A stretch of DNA of 64,000 nucleotides from Chionoecetes opilio (GCA_016584305.1 JACEEZ010006399.1:562501-626500); one strand, 5' to 3'; shown: positions 22,259 to 35,381, numbered from the stretch's first letter. Numbers and translations: made by a program. The notes: generated by a model from the sequence alone, not told the origin.

Positions 22259-22560
22259 CTGGTTTTATTTTGTTTTATTTATACGTCTTGGTACCACATT
22301 TATTATCATTTACCACCATTATTTCTTTGATCTATTATTATCATATTGTTATTGTTGATTGTATTTTGTTGTCTTGTGTTAGGCGTATGCAGAAAAGTTT
22401 ATTTTATTTTCTTATTTTCCCTCTTATGTATTTCATCCACTACGTTATATATATTTCTTATCCTTCATATCTTCCTCGATTCATCCTATTAGCTTTCTCA
22501 CCAATCCCATATTTAACAAAACATTTCTTCCTACTCTCATTTGTGTGTGTGCCAAGTTAC
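22259..22560. other. Unique AT-rich spacer
   Basis: An apolar open frame runs through it into a (TC)n array. Composition alone explains this. No gene is recognised. Confidence 0.45.

Positions 22561-22635
<75 letters not shown>
22561..22635. repeat. (CT)n microsatellite
   Basis: Pure CT array. Confidence 0.98.
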
Positions 22636-22638
<3 letters not shown>

Positions 22639-22807
22639 AGTGTTTACGTAATTTTCTCTACTACCTCTCACCTTCCAAACCTTATCTTCTGACGCTTATA
22701 ATCCTGAACATGTACGAATAACCCAGGAAATGATGCATGATATACCCTATTACCTCCTCCTCCAACACTTCTACCCTCTATCTTTTTTGGAGCGTGCACA
22801 GCAATAT

Positions 22808-22808
<1 letters not shown>

Positions 22809-22871
<63 letters not shown>
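22809..22871. repeat. (GT)n microsatellite
   Basis: Pure GT array. Confidence 0.98.
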
Positions 22872-22873
<2 letters not shown>

Positions 22874-22966
22874 CATGGACTCCCACGGATTCAATTCCTT
22901 CCGCTTCCTCTCGTTCCTCTGTAATTCCAGTGAAATTCCCGTCACATACAATGACGTCATTACTCT

Positions 22967-23155
22967 CCCCCCTCCCACTCCTCCTCCATCCTCCATCCTC
23001 CTCCTCCCTCCATCCTCCTCCTCCTCCTCCCCTCCTCCTCCTCCTCCTCCTCCTCCTCCTCCTCCTCCTCCTCCCTCCTCTCCCCTTTCTCTCCCCCAAA
23101 CCATCAATACCACTACCACTTCCACCACCTCCATCACTTCCTCCTCCTCCTCCTC
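22967..23155. repeat. (CCT)n microsatellite
   Basis: CCT trinucleotides with CCATCCT and ACCACT inserts. Confidence 0.95.
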
Positions 23156-23367
23156 CCAACCATCCCCTATCCTCTACTAATCCTCATCCTTTATATCATC
23201 TTTATCGTAAATTTACATCACTTCCTTCTTCTACTTCCTGCTCTTGATATCATCCTCCTCATCCTCCTCCTCTTCCTTCTCTAATTTATTACTGCTTTCG
23301 ACCCTTTAATTTGTATACTTTCTGCTTTTTCCCATTTAAACTCTACTCTCTTTAGGTCAACTTTGAT

Positions 23368-23525
<158 letters not shown>

Positions 23526-23707
23526 CCTCCCCCTGCAATAATCCTACCTTTCTGAGCAGTCATGGAAAATATTATGAGAAAAAATTGGACGAAGTGGAAA
23601 ACCTGATGCCCGGCAGAAAATAGCTGAGACGCGGCTTGATACCAAATTGGAATAAATGATTGATACAAATTGGGATAAATGAAAGTGTCTATAACAGGCG
23701 TTCTCAC

Positions 23708-23860
<153 letters not shown>

Positions 23861-24068
23861 TAGTATTAGTAGTAGTTGTTGTTGCATGAGCGTGGCTGTG
23901 CGTGACTTTAGTCTTCGTGTTCATCATCGAAGTGAAGTGCGTAAATATGAGTGCGTGCGTGCGTGTGTGCATGAGTGAGTGAAGAAAATCGACACACAAG
24001 TGGCTGAAAACATGAACTAAACACGAATGAGGAAAATAGCCACAATGAAGAGTGTCTTCCATTTCAAA

Positions 24069-24125
24069 GCATAAGAGGAGGAGGAGGAGGAGGAGGAGGA
24101 AGAGGAAGAAGGAAGGAAGGAAAGA
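24069..24125. repeat. (GGA)n microsatellite
   Basis: GGA trinucleotides grading into GGAAGAA. Confidence 0.93.
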
Positions 24126-24337
24126 CCTGGAAGGAAAAATGAAGGGGAGGGGGAGGAAGGCCTCTTAGCGTGACTCCATTATTTAGCTCAAGATTCGGGC
24201 CTAATTTCCTCCCCTTTGCTCCTTGGGGCGCCGCCACACTCTCTATTTAAGTTTCCCCTTAATGGGTTTAATTTTCTAAAAGCATAAAAAACGGGATCGT
24301 GGCTGTCCAGAAATACGAGGACACGGAGAAAGAAAAA

Positions 24338-24415
24338 AAGAAGCAGAGGAGGAGGAAGAGGAGGAGGAAGAGGAAGAGGAGACGGAGAGGAAGATCAGGT
24401 GGAGGAGGAGAGGAG
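24338..24415. repeat. (GGA/GAA)n microsatellite
   Basis: Imperfect purine trinucleotides. Confidence 0.92.
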
Positions 24416-24500
24416 AGAAGGTCAGATTCAAGTGTTTCTTTCTTTCTTCTTTTCAAGTTTCCATCTGATTTCCTGACCTCCAGTCCACTTGAGCAAGCAA

Positions 24501-24564
24501 TCACGTGACCTGAGTGTGCACTATGATTGGTTGATTGGTTGGTGGCTTCCCTGTCGCTGATTGG
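24501..24564 (-). promoter_or_regulatory. E-box plus three inverted CCAAT boxes
   Basis: TCACGTGA (24501-24508) is a palindromic bHLH-ZIP site. ATTGG (inverted CCAAT) follows at 24526, 24534 and 24560. The cluster is compact within 64 bp of otherwise unique sequence. It resembles a proximal promoter. Strand and target are unknown. Confidence 0.3.
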
Positions 24565-24918
24565 TGGAGGACAGTTGTTATTGTTGCAGTCATTTTGTCA
24601 CTCCTTGCTCTCTCGTGTTTCTTTGTCATCTTCCTTCTCGATTTATTAGTTTTAATTGGAAAAGAAAGAATGTAAAGAAGTTTCTCTATCATTGAACTTA
24701 AGGACAAAAAATATACATGATGACTATATTGACTTAGTATGAATAGCAGCTCGTGCCAATCATTAGGTGGTTACATTTTTCCTCCTCAGAAAGCATAGAG
24801 CGAAACGTCAGCTTTGTACTAATGTTATGTGGCGTTTCCATCGTAATCTCTCCTTGCACAAACATGGAACACCTCGACTCTGCCATCTGCATCATCTTAC
24901 ACCGCCCGGCACTCTCCT

Positions 24919-24964
24919 TAATCCTCCTCCTCCTCCTCCTCCTCCTCCTCCTCCTCCTCCTCCT
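24919..24964. repeat. (CCT)n microsatellite
   Basis: Pure CCT array directly followed by a LINE 3' UTR fragment. Confidence 0.96.
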
Positions 24965-25132
24965 GCACTATGAAACTTCCATGTTCCTATCCTCTTTAGG
25001 GACATGGTATCATTTTCCAACTGTTTTCTTACAATTTTTGATAGTTAGTAGTATGTAGTTCAGAGATAGACCCTCGCTATGGACCAATAGGTCTCCTGGT
25101 GTCTGTTATTCCTATGTAATCCTATGTAATCC
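24965..25132 (+). mobile_element. CR1-like LINE 3' terminus (family B)
   Basis: Aligns with 27395-27562: CATGTTCCT(A/T)TC, TTTAGG(G/T)ACATGGTAT, AACTGTTTTCT, TTAG(T/C)TAGTAGTATGTAGTTC, GGTCTCCTG. It ends in two CCTATGTAAT units (25111-25130). It sits between two CCT-rich microsatellites. Confidence 0.78.
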
Positions 25133-25458
25133 TCCTTCTTCTCCACCTCCTCCTACTCCTTCTCCACCTCCTTCTTCTCCACCTCCTTCTTCTCCACCTC
25201 CTTCTTCTCCACCTCCTCCTACTCCTCCTCCACATCCTCCTCCACCTACTCCACATACTATTCTTACTCCTCTCCCTTCCTCCTCCTCCTCCTCCCTCCT
25301 CCTCCTCCTCCTCCTCCTCCCCTCCTCCACATCCTCATCCCATCCTCCATTCCTCATCCTCATCCTCATCCTCATCCTCATCCTCCTACTCCACATCCTC
25401 CTCCTACTCCACATTATCCTCCTCCTACTCCTCCTCCTCCACATTATCATCATCCTCC

Positions 25459-25491
<33 letters not shown>

Positions 25492-25655
25492 TGCTCCACA
25501 TCCTCCTCCTCCTCCACATCCTTATCTTCCTGCTCCACATAATCATCCTCCTCCTGCTCCACATCCTCCTCCTACTGCTTCACATCCTCCTCCTCCTCCT
25601 CCTCCTCCTCCTACTCTTCCTACTTCACATCCTCCTCCTCCTTTATCAACTGTCA
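25131..25655. repeat. Complex (CCT)n/CCACCTCCTTCTT minisatellite
   Basis: Pyrimidine-rich block with repeated CTTCTTCTCCACCTC, CTCATCCTCATC and CCACATCCTCCTCCT units. It starts exactly at the end of the LINE tail. Confidence 0.93.
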
Positions 25656-26547
25656 TGTTACATACTATTGCCCCATAACACTGACCTCATCCCATTCCCC
25701 TTCTCTTTCTCCCTCTCTTCTTCCTCCCCTACTCGGGTTGTGTCTTGTCCGTTCCCTAGTTTGTGTCGCCGCTCATTACTAAGGATGGTTATGGCGCTCT
25801 TAAGGAAAATGGTTAGCGGGTTTGATACGTTTAAAGGAATGTACGACGACAATAACCTCCTCCTCTTCTTCTTCCTCCTCCTTCTCCTCCTCCTATGCCA
25901 CGCCCTCTCCCCGTCTCTGTCTGGGCGTAACAAGTGGTTGGTTCTTACGTTTTACAGAGTTTCTCGAGAGTTGAGATCTTGACTATTAAGAGGAAGAAGA
26001 GTAGGAGGAGAAATTGTTGAATGTGTTTCATCTTTGCTTTAATATCTTCTTCATCTTCTTCTTCTGCTTCTTCTTCTTTCCTTAAGAGTCTGTTTCTTGT
26101 TACAAAGATTCTTCCATTTTATTGTGTCCACTGCCTTTTGCGACATACTCTTCCATTACATATTTTTCTCCCGCCCTAAAAGTCTCCCAAAAGTGGACGG
26201 AAGAGAAATATATTTATCAATCTTTCCTTAGGACTGTTACCTCGTTCACACACATCCTTATACAACACAAAAAAAAAAACCCATACATGAACGCTTGCTA
26301 CATCGATTCTCGTTGAGTTAGAGATAAGTGTGGGGCGAAGAGACAACGGTGGGAGACGAAAGAAACCATAGTAAAAGCAGAGAGAGGAGGAAAGGCGGGG
26401 AGTGGGTGGGTACAGAAGGGGTCAAGAAGCTCCCTCCTCCCCATCCTATATCTTCCCCACTACCGAATTAGAATCGACCTCACCATATTCTTACCACCTG
26501 TGCTGGCCATAACCATCTGTTCCTTCCTCCTCCGCCTTTTCCCTTTC
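25656..26547. other. Unique spacer with short CTT/CCT runs
   Basis: No confident gene. A short methionine-initiated stretch from 25785 (MVMALLRKMVSGFDTFKGMY) reads protein-like but runs straight into a (CCT)n-derived poly-Leu tract. Confidence 0.4.
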
Positions 26548-27565
26548 ACATATAACTATCGCATACAGAAAAAGACGTTAACTACTAAAGTACAGCAGGA
26601 AAAGGATTTAGGTGTAATCATTAGTAATGATCTTAAGACTAGTGTGCATTGTTCATCTGCTAGTAAAAAGGCAAATATAATTTTGGGCTTCATCAAACGC
26701 AACTTTGAACATAATGCTCCGAAAGTAATGACACGTTTATATACGTGTTATTAACGTATTAATAAACGTGTATACATATACGTTTATATACGTGTCTTTG
26801 GTTAGGCCGCACTTAGAATATGCCGTTCAATTCTGGTCACCTTGTTACTTAAGAGATGAAGCCAAATTAGAATCAGTTCAAAGAGCGACCAAACTGATGC
26901 CATCTCTGCGAAATTCATTCCATGGAATGTAGAGAATAAAGAGACTGCGAAAACTAAATATGTTTTCCTTAAAAGAATCCTAGAATCCGTGGGGACATTT
27001 TCTGAGATCTTTCTCTGAGATCTGACAGAAATTTCTAAGATCCTTAAAGTTATCGATATCAGCAATCAAGAGAACCTATTCGAGCTCTCTCCTCAAGTGA
27101 CAACTGGAAAAATTATTCAAAACTAAATGGACAGTATTTCAACGTAATCTTCGAAAGATTTTCAAAGAATTGTTTCAATGTCAGAGAAGTCAATCGATGG
27201 AACAAATTACCAGTTAATGTTGTAGAAGTCATTATATTAACCACATATAAAAACAGACCAGATGCGTGCTTCAAAATATATGAGTTTCCATAAAGCCTTG
27301 CGAGTAATCGTAGTAACATCCCCCGGATTAAGGATTGTTAGCGGTAGTTTTAGTATGCTTACTACATTCCTCTCACTCTTTACTATAAAGCGTTTCATGT
27401 TCCTTTTATCTTTAGGTACATGGTATTCTTTTCAAACTGTTTTCTGATCCCTTAGATGTATTTTGTTAGCTAGTAGTATGTAGTTCAATAGACACCCTCG
27501 TTATAGACCAAAGGGTCTCCTGATATATGTTTTTCCATGTCTTCTTATGCATTCTTATGTATTCC
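26548..27565 (+). pseudogene. CR1-like LINE reverse-transcriptase remnant (family B)
   Basis: Successive frames carry the end of the reverse-transcriptase region: EKDLGVIISNDLKTSVHCSS then NIILGFIKRNFEH (to 26754), [13 protein letters not shown] with [16 protein letters not shown] (from ~26805), and VREVNRWNKLPVNVV (~27190). Stops and frame changes separate them. At ~26738-26800 the motif CGTTTATATACGTGT is duplicated around an AT-rich insert that interrupts the coding similarity. The 3' UTR from ~27265 matches 24965-25132 and ends in ATTCTTATG-type repeats, like the ATTCTRTG tails of known CR1 elements. Clearly dead. Confidence 0.8.
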
Positions 27566-27658
27566 TTCTCCCCAGACCCCAACCTTTTCTTTCTGATATC
27601 AAATGTACATCACCCATAACAATACAATGTACCAACTACGTATGAATATAGAGCAAAT

Positions 27659-27661
<3 letters not shown>

Positions 27662-27751
<90 letters not shown>
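27662..27751. repeat. (TC)n microsatellite
   Basis: Pure TC array. Confidence 0.98.
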
Positions 27752-27752
<1 letters not shown>

Positions 27753-28102
27753 GGAAAGAGTTTGTTCATGATCCTCGCGTCTGGCGATGCTGCGTTGCGC
27801 CCCACACAGGAAAATTGGGTTACTTTGTTACGAGAAACTATTCTTAAAGGGAACGGAGAGAGCAGGCGCGAGGGGGGGGGGGATTGCTGTGGCGGGGAGA
27901 GGGTTGTGGTGATGGGTAAGGAGTGGTGCCAGGGTATATTTTGGGGGGAGGGGGTGACGAGGGGATGGGGCTTGAGGAGATAAGTACCAGGGGGGAATGG
28001 CAATGTTAGGGAATGGGGTGTGGTGGGGGAGGGGAGGGGGTGAGGGATTCTTTCGGCGCGCTTGTCTTGCATTGTATAGATTTTAGGTTACTAGTAAAGC
28101 CA

Positions 28103-28106
<4 letters not shown>

Positions 28107-28195
<89 letters not shown>
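28107..28195. repeat. (TC)n microsatellite
   Basis: Pure TC array. Confidence 0.98.
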
Positions 28196-28200
<5 letters not shown>

Positions 28201-28361
28201 TGTCCAACCCATCACACTCAATTATCAATAACTGGCAATTTTCACCGTGAACACACACAAGTCATATTTCATTTACTGTTTACCGAAGAAATCCATCAGT
28301 GCACTAATGCAATATATCGTTAATAAAAATAATAATATCAAACTCTATTTTATCTACCTTA

Positions 28362-28482
28362 CTAATGCAAGAGTTTCCCGATATATTCACTGCTCCATCT
28401 CACTCACTGGTAAACTCTGAAACAGTCTACCTTCTTTTTCCTTCTACCTATCATTTTATATCTTTCTTCTTCATAAGATATA
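28362..28482 (+). mobile_element. Short family D LINE fragment
   Basis: Resembles 4262-4380: CTAATGCAAGAGTT, CACTGGTAAACTCTG, and a C/T-rich stretch corresponding to the coding end. Diverged and without the 3' UTR. Confidence 0.5.
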
Positions 28483-28690
28483 CATTTAGTTACTTCAGAT
28501 AAAACATTCACTAAGCATGCAGGAAAATAGGTTTTGTTACCTTATCGAGTCGCGGTTTTCAGTGCCTAACTGTATTCCGGGCTCTTATATTGGATTTATA
28601 CATCGCGTCGGTGAAAGTGAATGGTGGTGGTGGTAGTGGTGGTGCCTCTGTGAATATGGGTGTGGGAGCGAACGTGTGTGTGTGACTGTG

Positions 28691-28921
<231 letters not shown>

Positions 28922-29010
28922 AATGTGTTGACAAAAACTTTACAAATAAATTCACACAAAAGCGTTGAAAAATACTGACAAATAGACAAATAGCATGGAT
29001 GTACACATAC

Positions 29011-29062
29011 ACACACACACCACACACACACACACACACAGACACAGACACACACACACACA
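29011..29062. repeat. (CA)n microsatellite
   Basis: Imperfect CA run. Confidence 0.94.
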
Positions 29063-29155
29063 TACATGAATGAAACTCATTAGCAAAAGTTAATTAAAAC
29101 ACAAATTACGAAAACCTTCTCAATATGCTCCCCTTAAAAATAAATATAAGTTCCC

Positions 29156-29310
29156 GCCACCTTGAAGCCACCGAGCCTCCATCTTGCCACCTTGAAGCCA
29201 CCGAGCCTCCATCTTGCCACCTTGAAGCCACCGAGCCTCCATCTTGCCACCTTGAAGCCACCGAGCCTCCATCTTGCCACCTTGAAGCCACCGAGCCTCC
29301 ATCTTGCCAC
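29156..29310. repeat. Five perfect 30-bp tandem repeats
   Basis: Units begin GCCACCTTGAAGCCACCGAG and end CCTCCATCTT. All five are identical and then decay at CTCGCCACC. The unit is a multiple of 3, so every frame repeats a decapeptide (for example SCHLEATEPP on plus). No gene signal flanks it. Confidence 0.95.
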
Positions 29311-29498
29311 ACCTCGCCACCCACAACGGCAAGGGGGGTAAGGGAATAAGAGGGGGGAGAGGAGGGAAAGGATGTAAGCCGAGTGGGTGTAAAAAAAAAA
29401 CTATCCCGGCCAAGGAAGCTCGTAATCTTGCCAAATTAGATTGTCATGTGAGCAAGATTATGAGGCAAGATTCATGTCTTTGTCGTCACTTACAGGAT

Positions 29499-29660
<162 letters not shown>

Positions 29661-29866
29661 AAAAAAGAGGGGGGACGGGTAGAGGAATTCTTTGGGCGTT
29701 TCAAGATGGTGGCTGAAGCACATCAATGGGAACATAAGCGGTGGCGATGGATTGTTTATCTGAAAATATTTACACACGCACACGCACATATAAACGAACA
29801 AACAGCAACACAAAAATAGCCTAAAAGAGCTACACGTGCACGGCCTAAACAACTAATACGATTTAG

Positions 29867-29976
<110 letters not shown>

Positions 29977-30134
29977 ACGTCCGGCCGTCTAATATTCTCT
30001 GCAAAAGAAGAAAAATATAAGTGACGAAGATATACGAAACTGTTTACGGTGGGCCATTTCCATCTTGGAATGGGGACAGTTCCATCCGGGGCCCGTGAAT
30101 GGTCCGTCTTGCGCCAAGCACGCACTCAGGATCC

Positions 30135-30136
<2 letters not shown>

Positions 30137-30233
<97 letters not shown>

Positions 30234-30264
30234 GTGGTGTGGGTGGGTGGTTGGGTGGGTGTGT
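30137..30264. repeat. (GT)n microsatellite passing into GGGT
   Basis: GT array with one GG interruption, then GGGTGG-rich end. Confidence 0.97.
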
Positions 30265-30409
30265 AATTAACCTAAGGAAAATATTTATACATGTCTATCA
30301 TTCTCGAACTATTATTGCTTGTACCCTTTATTATTGGTGTCATTATCATTATCATCATTATAATTTCTCTTCATGATGAGGGCCTCGCCTCGGTGATTGC
30401 TCCTGCGAA

Positions 30410-30506
30410 TGACGTCTAGTGTATTAGCCGCGTTCACCCTCGCCCCAGGAAGGTGACGTGTGATTGGCTGGCGACCTGAAGGGGGAGGAGCCACAGATAG
30501 CCAATC
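30410..30506. promoter_or_regulatory. Promoter-like cluster: two CRE-like sites, two CCAAT, GC-box-like
   Basis: TGACGTC (30410), TGACGTG (30454), inverted CCAAT ATTGGC (30463), GGGGGAGGAG (30481) and AGCCAATC (30499) fall within 97 bp. The segment is unique and CpG-containing. AT-rich CATAAAG (~30528) and CATAAAACG follow. This is a dense motif cluster but no downstream exon is identified. Confidence 0.32.
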
Positions 30507-31098
30507 AAAACGCCTGCTTAGGTTCGCATAAAGCCGAGATTGTCTTTCTCATAAAACGCATTGCATCACTTTCCTCATCCTTCCCCCTTTAATCCCCTCA
30601 TTCTACCTCACAAAGCCTCTCCTCCCTCTACTATCACACCCTTCAGTCCTTTTCCTTATCCGGCTTCCCCTCACACTTTTGTATCAACTCCCCTCATACC
30701 CTCATCTCCCCTCCTTCCTCCCCTCATCCTTTCCTTCCTCTCAATTTACCTTTAGGGTGTTCATCCCCTACTTTATCACATTCCTTTTTTTATACTCCCA
30801 TAACCCTCCATTCCACATCCTTCTATCCTACTCAGTGCCTCATTTATTCCCCTCCTGCCTCAGCCTCACCACAAGATACCCTCACAGTCTCCCTCATCAC
30901 CATCACCACGCTGCAATCACCACCCAATATTCACCACAACGGCTCGTCAACACTATCAATATGACTGTTTTGTACATACATGCATTCATAACTTTCCTCC
31001 TTATACTTCGTTGCCATCACCACCACCTCTTCCTTCTCCTCTTCCTTCGCTTCATGAGATAAACTTGTCGCTTTACCTTGTGTGCGCTCGTTTATTAT

Positions 31099-31195
31099 CC
31101 TCCTCCTCCTCCTCCCTCCTCCTCCCTCCTCCTCCTCTTCCTCCTCTTCCTCTTCTTCCTCCTCCTCCTGCCTCATTTCCTCCTCCTCCTGCCAC
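31099..31195. repeat. (CCT)n microsatellite
   Basis: CCT trinucleotides with CTT variants. Confidence 0.95.
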
Positions 31196-31454
31196 GTCAT
31201 TCCCATCGTCATCACCACCACCACCTTTATCTCGGCCCCACTCCCAACGCCTTTCAATGCAAAGTCAATTATCCACACCGGCACCACACCTTAGCGCGGC
31301 ACGACCCAACAGAGAGGCACGAGGAAAGGTGCAATAAGGCAGCATTAACCCTCACACCGTGGCTATAAACAGACGAGTGCCCCCCCCCCTCCTCTCCCCT
31401 GCCCCCCTTCCTCACTTCCCCTGACCTGGGCTAAGAAAACGGCCTTCAAGGGGC

Positions 31455-31520
31455 GGAGGAGGAAGAGGAAGAGGAGGAGGAGGGAGAGGAGGAGGAGGAG
31501 GAGGAGAAGGAAGAGGAAGG
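31455..31520. repeat. (GGA)n microsatellite
   Basis: GGA/GAA trinucleotides, opposite in sense to the CCT array 260 bp upstream. Confidence 0.94.
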
Positions 31521-31940
31521 GTGGAGATACATATTTCCAGCTTGAACCAATTTCGCTTCTGGAATCACAATACACCGCTAATTTCCTCATTCCTTTTACC
31601 CTTTTTCCTCCGCTCCCTCCCGTCCTCTCCTCCTCCCCACCTCATATGCTGTGCACCTTACTACCTCTTCCCCCTCTTCCTCCTCCTCCACCATCACTCC
31701 TTACCACATTCAGGTCCTCCGTTTCCACCTCCACTGCTTATCTCCACACCACCACCACAATTAATGCTACCTCGTCGCAACAAGAAAACTTGACATGAAT
31801 TTTGACTTTCGAGGCTGTTTTCATTAAGCTCACTCCATCACACAATACACACCACATCACCATCAAAAGCACAAGTCACACCCTCACCACTCTTCACCAT
31901 CACAACACACACACAACACCACACAGGCGCTTCATTCACA

Positions 31941-32638
<698 letters not shown>

Positions 32639-32662
32639 TCGTCCTCTTCCACCAAGTGACGC

Positions 32663-32770
32663 CCAATCAGATTCCTCTCCCTCACAACGTCCACCAATCA
32701 AACGTCGGCAGGGAATGATGAGAGAAAAATTGTCTGTCTATAAATAAAATCCTCCATTTACAGCCTTCCA
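32663..32770 (+). promoter_or_regulatory. Promoter-like arrangement: two CCAAT, TATA, initiator
   Basis: CCAAT at 32663 and 32694, TATAAATA at 32739-32746, and TCCATAC (initiator-like) with its A at ~32770, about 31 bp from the TATA start. Order and spacing match a classical core promoter on the plus strand. No coding frame follows within 600 bp. The long (CA)n array ends only 24 bp upstream. Confidence 0.35.
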
Positions 32771-33412
32771 TACACTGTTACATATGCGACCACTCTCACT
32801 CCCACCATTACCTTAACCTTACTACGACTATATACCTGTATCATTCTACCCCATTTTACGAATTACCTATTTTCCTATCTTCCCTTCCCTCACTTGACAG
32901 CCTGGAATTTACTCTTTCCTATTTAGCTTTACAATTTCACCTTATACATACATAGCGATTCATCACTTGAAATTCCCAAACAGCCTATGTTCTGTACCAA
33001 CGTTCGAAGCCTCTTCTAATACTCCTATTTATACCCTTATTCGGCTTAACTTCCGTATTTCAATTTATTCACAGGACCTGTTAGTTGGTACACTACCGTA
33101 GCTTACCTTACCTTACCTTACAAAAGAAATGAGAGCAAAAAGGAAAGCAAGAAAAGTACAAGACACATAACTCAATCTATTCCTTAACCTTGCACAAGAA
33201 AAGTAGCATTTCACAAACAAACAAACAAATATTTTACATCCGAGAAAGAGAAAAACTAAAAAAAGGACCTTAAGAAAAACAATGACAATACACTTTTTCT
33301 TTTGTAATTTGAAGGGACAACGAAGCCACTTAGCCGCAACATAATGAAGAGTCCACCACTTCGAGACCCACACCACAGCGACACCTAACGAACACCTAAC
33401 GAGGATCTGGCA
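32771..33412. other. Unique AT-rich spacer
   Basis: No gene is recognised. A short TTACC pentamer run lies at ~33105-33120. Confidence 0.45.
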
Positions 33413-33418
33413 GCGTCA

Positions 33419-33506
33419 CCGGGGAAGGTGAAGGTGAAGGGGAAAGGGAAGGGGAAGAGGAAGGGGAAGGGGAAGGGGAAGGGGAAGGGGAAGGGGAAGG
33501 GGAACA
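33419..33506. repeat. (GGGGAA)n microsatellite
   Basis: Hexanucleotide GGGGAA, about 10 clean copies, with GGTGAA variants at its left edge. Confidence 0.95.
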
Positions 33507-33959
33507 GAGTGGGAGACGAGAGTTGGAAAAATAAGAGGGAGAGAGAAAACAGAAAAAATGTCTCGAATACGTAAAAGGAGAAAACAAGAGTGGCGAGCAG
33601 AAAGAGCAGGAGAGAAAAAGGGAAAGAAAAGAATAGATGAAATAAGAAGGCGACAGGTGACGAAGGGAAGACAGTGGAAAAAGACATTGGAAAAGACGGT
33701 AGAAAAGAGAGGAGACCCGAGGAAAGGAAATCTATAGAGATGCGAAAAACATAAGATATACTGAAGAAATTGTAGCTGTAGGATAAAGGAGTTCTGATAT
33801 AAAAGTAATACGGAGTAAAAAAAAAAGGAAAAGAATAAGAAATGACTGCCATGCAAGCCTATGGAAGGAATTGAAAGAGGTGGATGAGGAGGACGAGGAG
33901 AAGGCGTGCGGAGAAGACCAGAGACACAAGACATGTATATAAACTATTGAACATTCTGC

Positions 33960-34405
33960 GCATTATTTACTTCAGGAACCTTTTTTTTTTTTTCGTACGT
34001 GTTAAAATCTAAAGGAAAAGTTACGTGTGCTTTATTTATGAATTTCAATGTGTTAAATTGGAGCTAGATTCAACGTTTAAATAGACTTAAGAACATAAAA
34101 CATAAAGATAAGTCACATAACACGAGGCTTTGGTAAGATTGCGTCAACCGAAAGAGGGAAAAACTAACGCTGGGGAAGGGAAAATAAGAGAAATACGAAA
34201 GCAGGAAGAGATATAAACGATAAAAACGGCTAAACTGGAGAAAAAAGCAATGTGTATGAAGAAAGACATGGAAGGGGAAGGGCGCAAAAGGTAAACCGCG
34301 AGTGAAAGTTTACGTAAAGATAAGCAAGGGAGGATAACATTTAGAAAAGGGGTGGATTTGAAATAAAAGAAAAGATATGCATGGATAAAATGTTGAGGAA
34401 GAGAG
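33960..34405. other. Unique spacer with possible LINE tail relic
   Basis: GAACATAAAACATAAAGATA followed by AACACGAGGC (34090-34123) resembles the inverted family C tail at 15341, but it is diverged. Otherwise nothing is recognised. Confidence 0.3.
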
Positions 34406-34457
34406 ACAGAGAGCGAGAGCGAGAGCGAGAGCGAGAGGAGAGAGAGGAGAGAGAGAG

Positions 34458-34499
<42 letters not shown>
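34406..34499. repeat. (GA)n with GAGAGC variant edge
   Basis: GAGAGC units at 34411-34436, then GA dinucleotides. Confidence 0.96.
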
Positions 34500-34501
<2 letters not shown>

Positions 34502-34813
34502 AACTACAAAAGCTAAGATCTATCACCTTCATATTCGTTTTCTATTTTCTATTTACTTCCATTCCATTCACTCAATTTCCGACCTCTCTTCCCTCCACTA
34601 TTCCCTTCTATCCATTCCTTCCTTCCTTGTGTTGTGGCCACGAGTATTTAAAGGACTTCATCACGAAAACGTAAAACGGCGAGTGAATTTTAATTTCAAG
34701 AAGTTCAGAAGGTAATTTGGTCGAAATGAAATCTTAGGAGCCACCACGACTGACTGAAAGTTCCCAATGACGTCACTTACTGGGCTTCCCTTTATATAAT
34801 TTAACTCTTGTTG

Positions 34814-34815
<2 letters not shown>

Positions 34816-34910
<95 letters not shown>
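34816..34910. repeat. (GA)n microsatellite
   Basis: Pure GA array. Confidence 0.98.
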
Positions 34911-34912
<2 letters not shown>

Positions 34913-35205
34913 TTTATCATCGTCCTTTTTCTCTACCATTCACAACCAACATCACAATCACCACCAACCATGCTGTCAGTCAGATAGCCAACCAGCAACC
35001 AAACAGACACCCACACAAATCATCCTAAACATCTTCAGTTTCGTCGTTTTTGGTAACTTTTCCACTTACACCAACCTCGCGCCCTTGCCTTGATGACGCT
35101 TCCCTCAGCCTCTGAAATTTGAGGCTCCAGCTGCTTTCATAAGTACAAAATTAAGCTACTTAGGAATGCTGCACAGACGGAGGGTTGGAAAAGTTTAGCT
35201 AGAAA

Positions 35206-35207
<2 letters not shown>

Positions 35208-35254
<47 letters not shown>

Positions 35255-35305
35255 CTCCTCTCTCTCTCTCCTTCTCTCTCTCTCTCTCTCTCCTCTCATC
35301 TCTCT

Positions 35306-35381
<76 letters not shown>
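35208..35381. repeat. (TC)n microsatellite
   Basis: TC array with several interruptions. Confidence 0.97.

Noticed and set aside
22270..22692. Apolar 140-codon frame resembling a membrane protein
   Set aside because: AT-rich sequence with T-rich codons yields Phe/Leu/Ile/Tyr by chance, and its 3' part is a (TC)n translation.
25668..25982. 104-codon frame including MVMALLRKMVSGFDTF
   Set aside because: Bounded by pyrimidine-repeat translations on both sides, and an equally long frame exists on the other strand. No splice or homology support.
33105..33120. TTACC pentamer run as a telomeric repeat
   Set aside because: TTACC/GGTAA is not the arthropod TTAGG/CCTAA unit.
34090..34123. Inverted family C LINE tail
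   Set aside because: Similarity to 15341-15397 is patchy and the A-rich context inflates it. Noted within the spacer entry, not called as an element.
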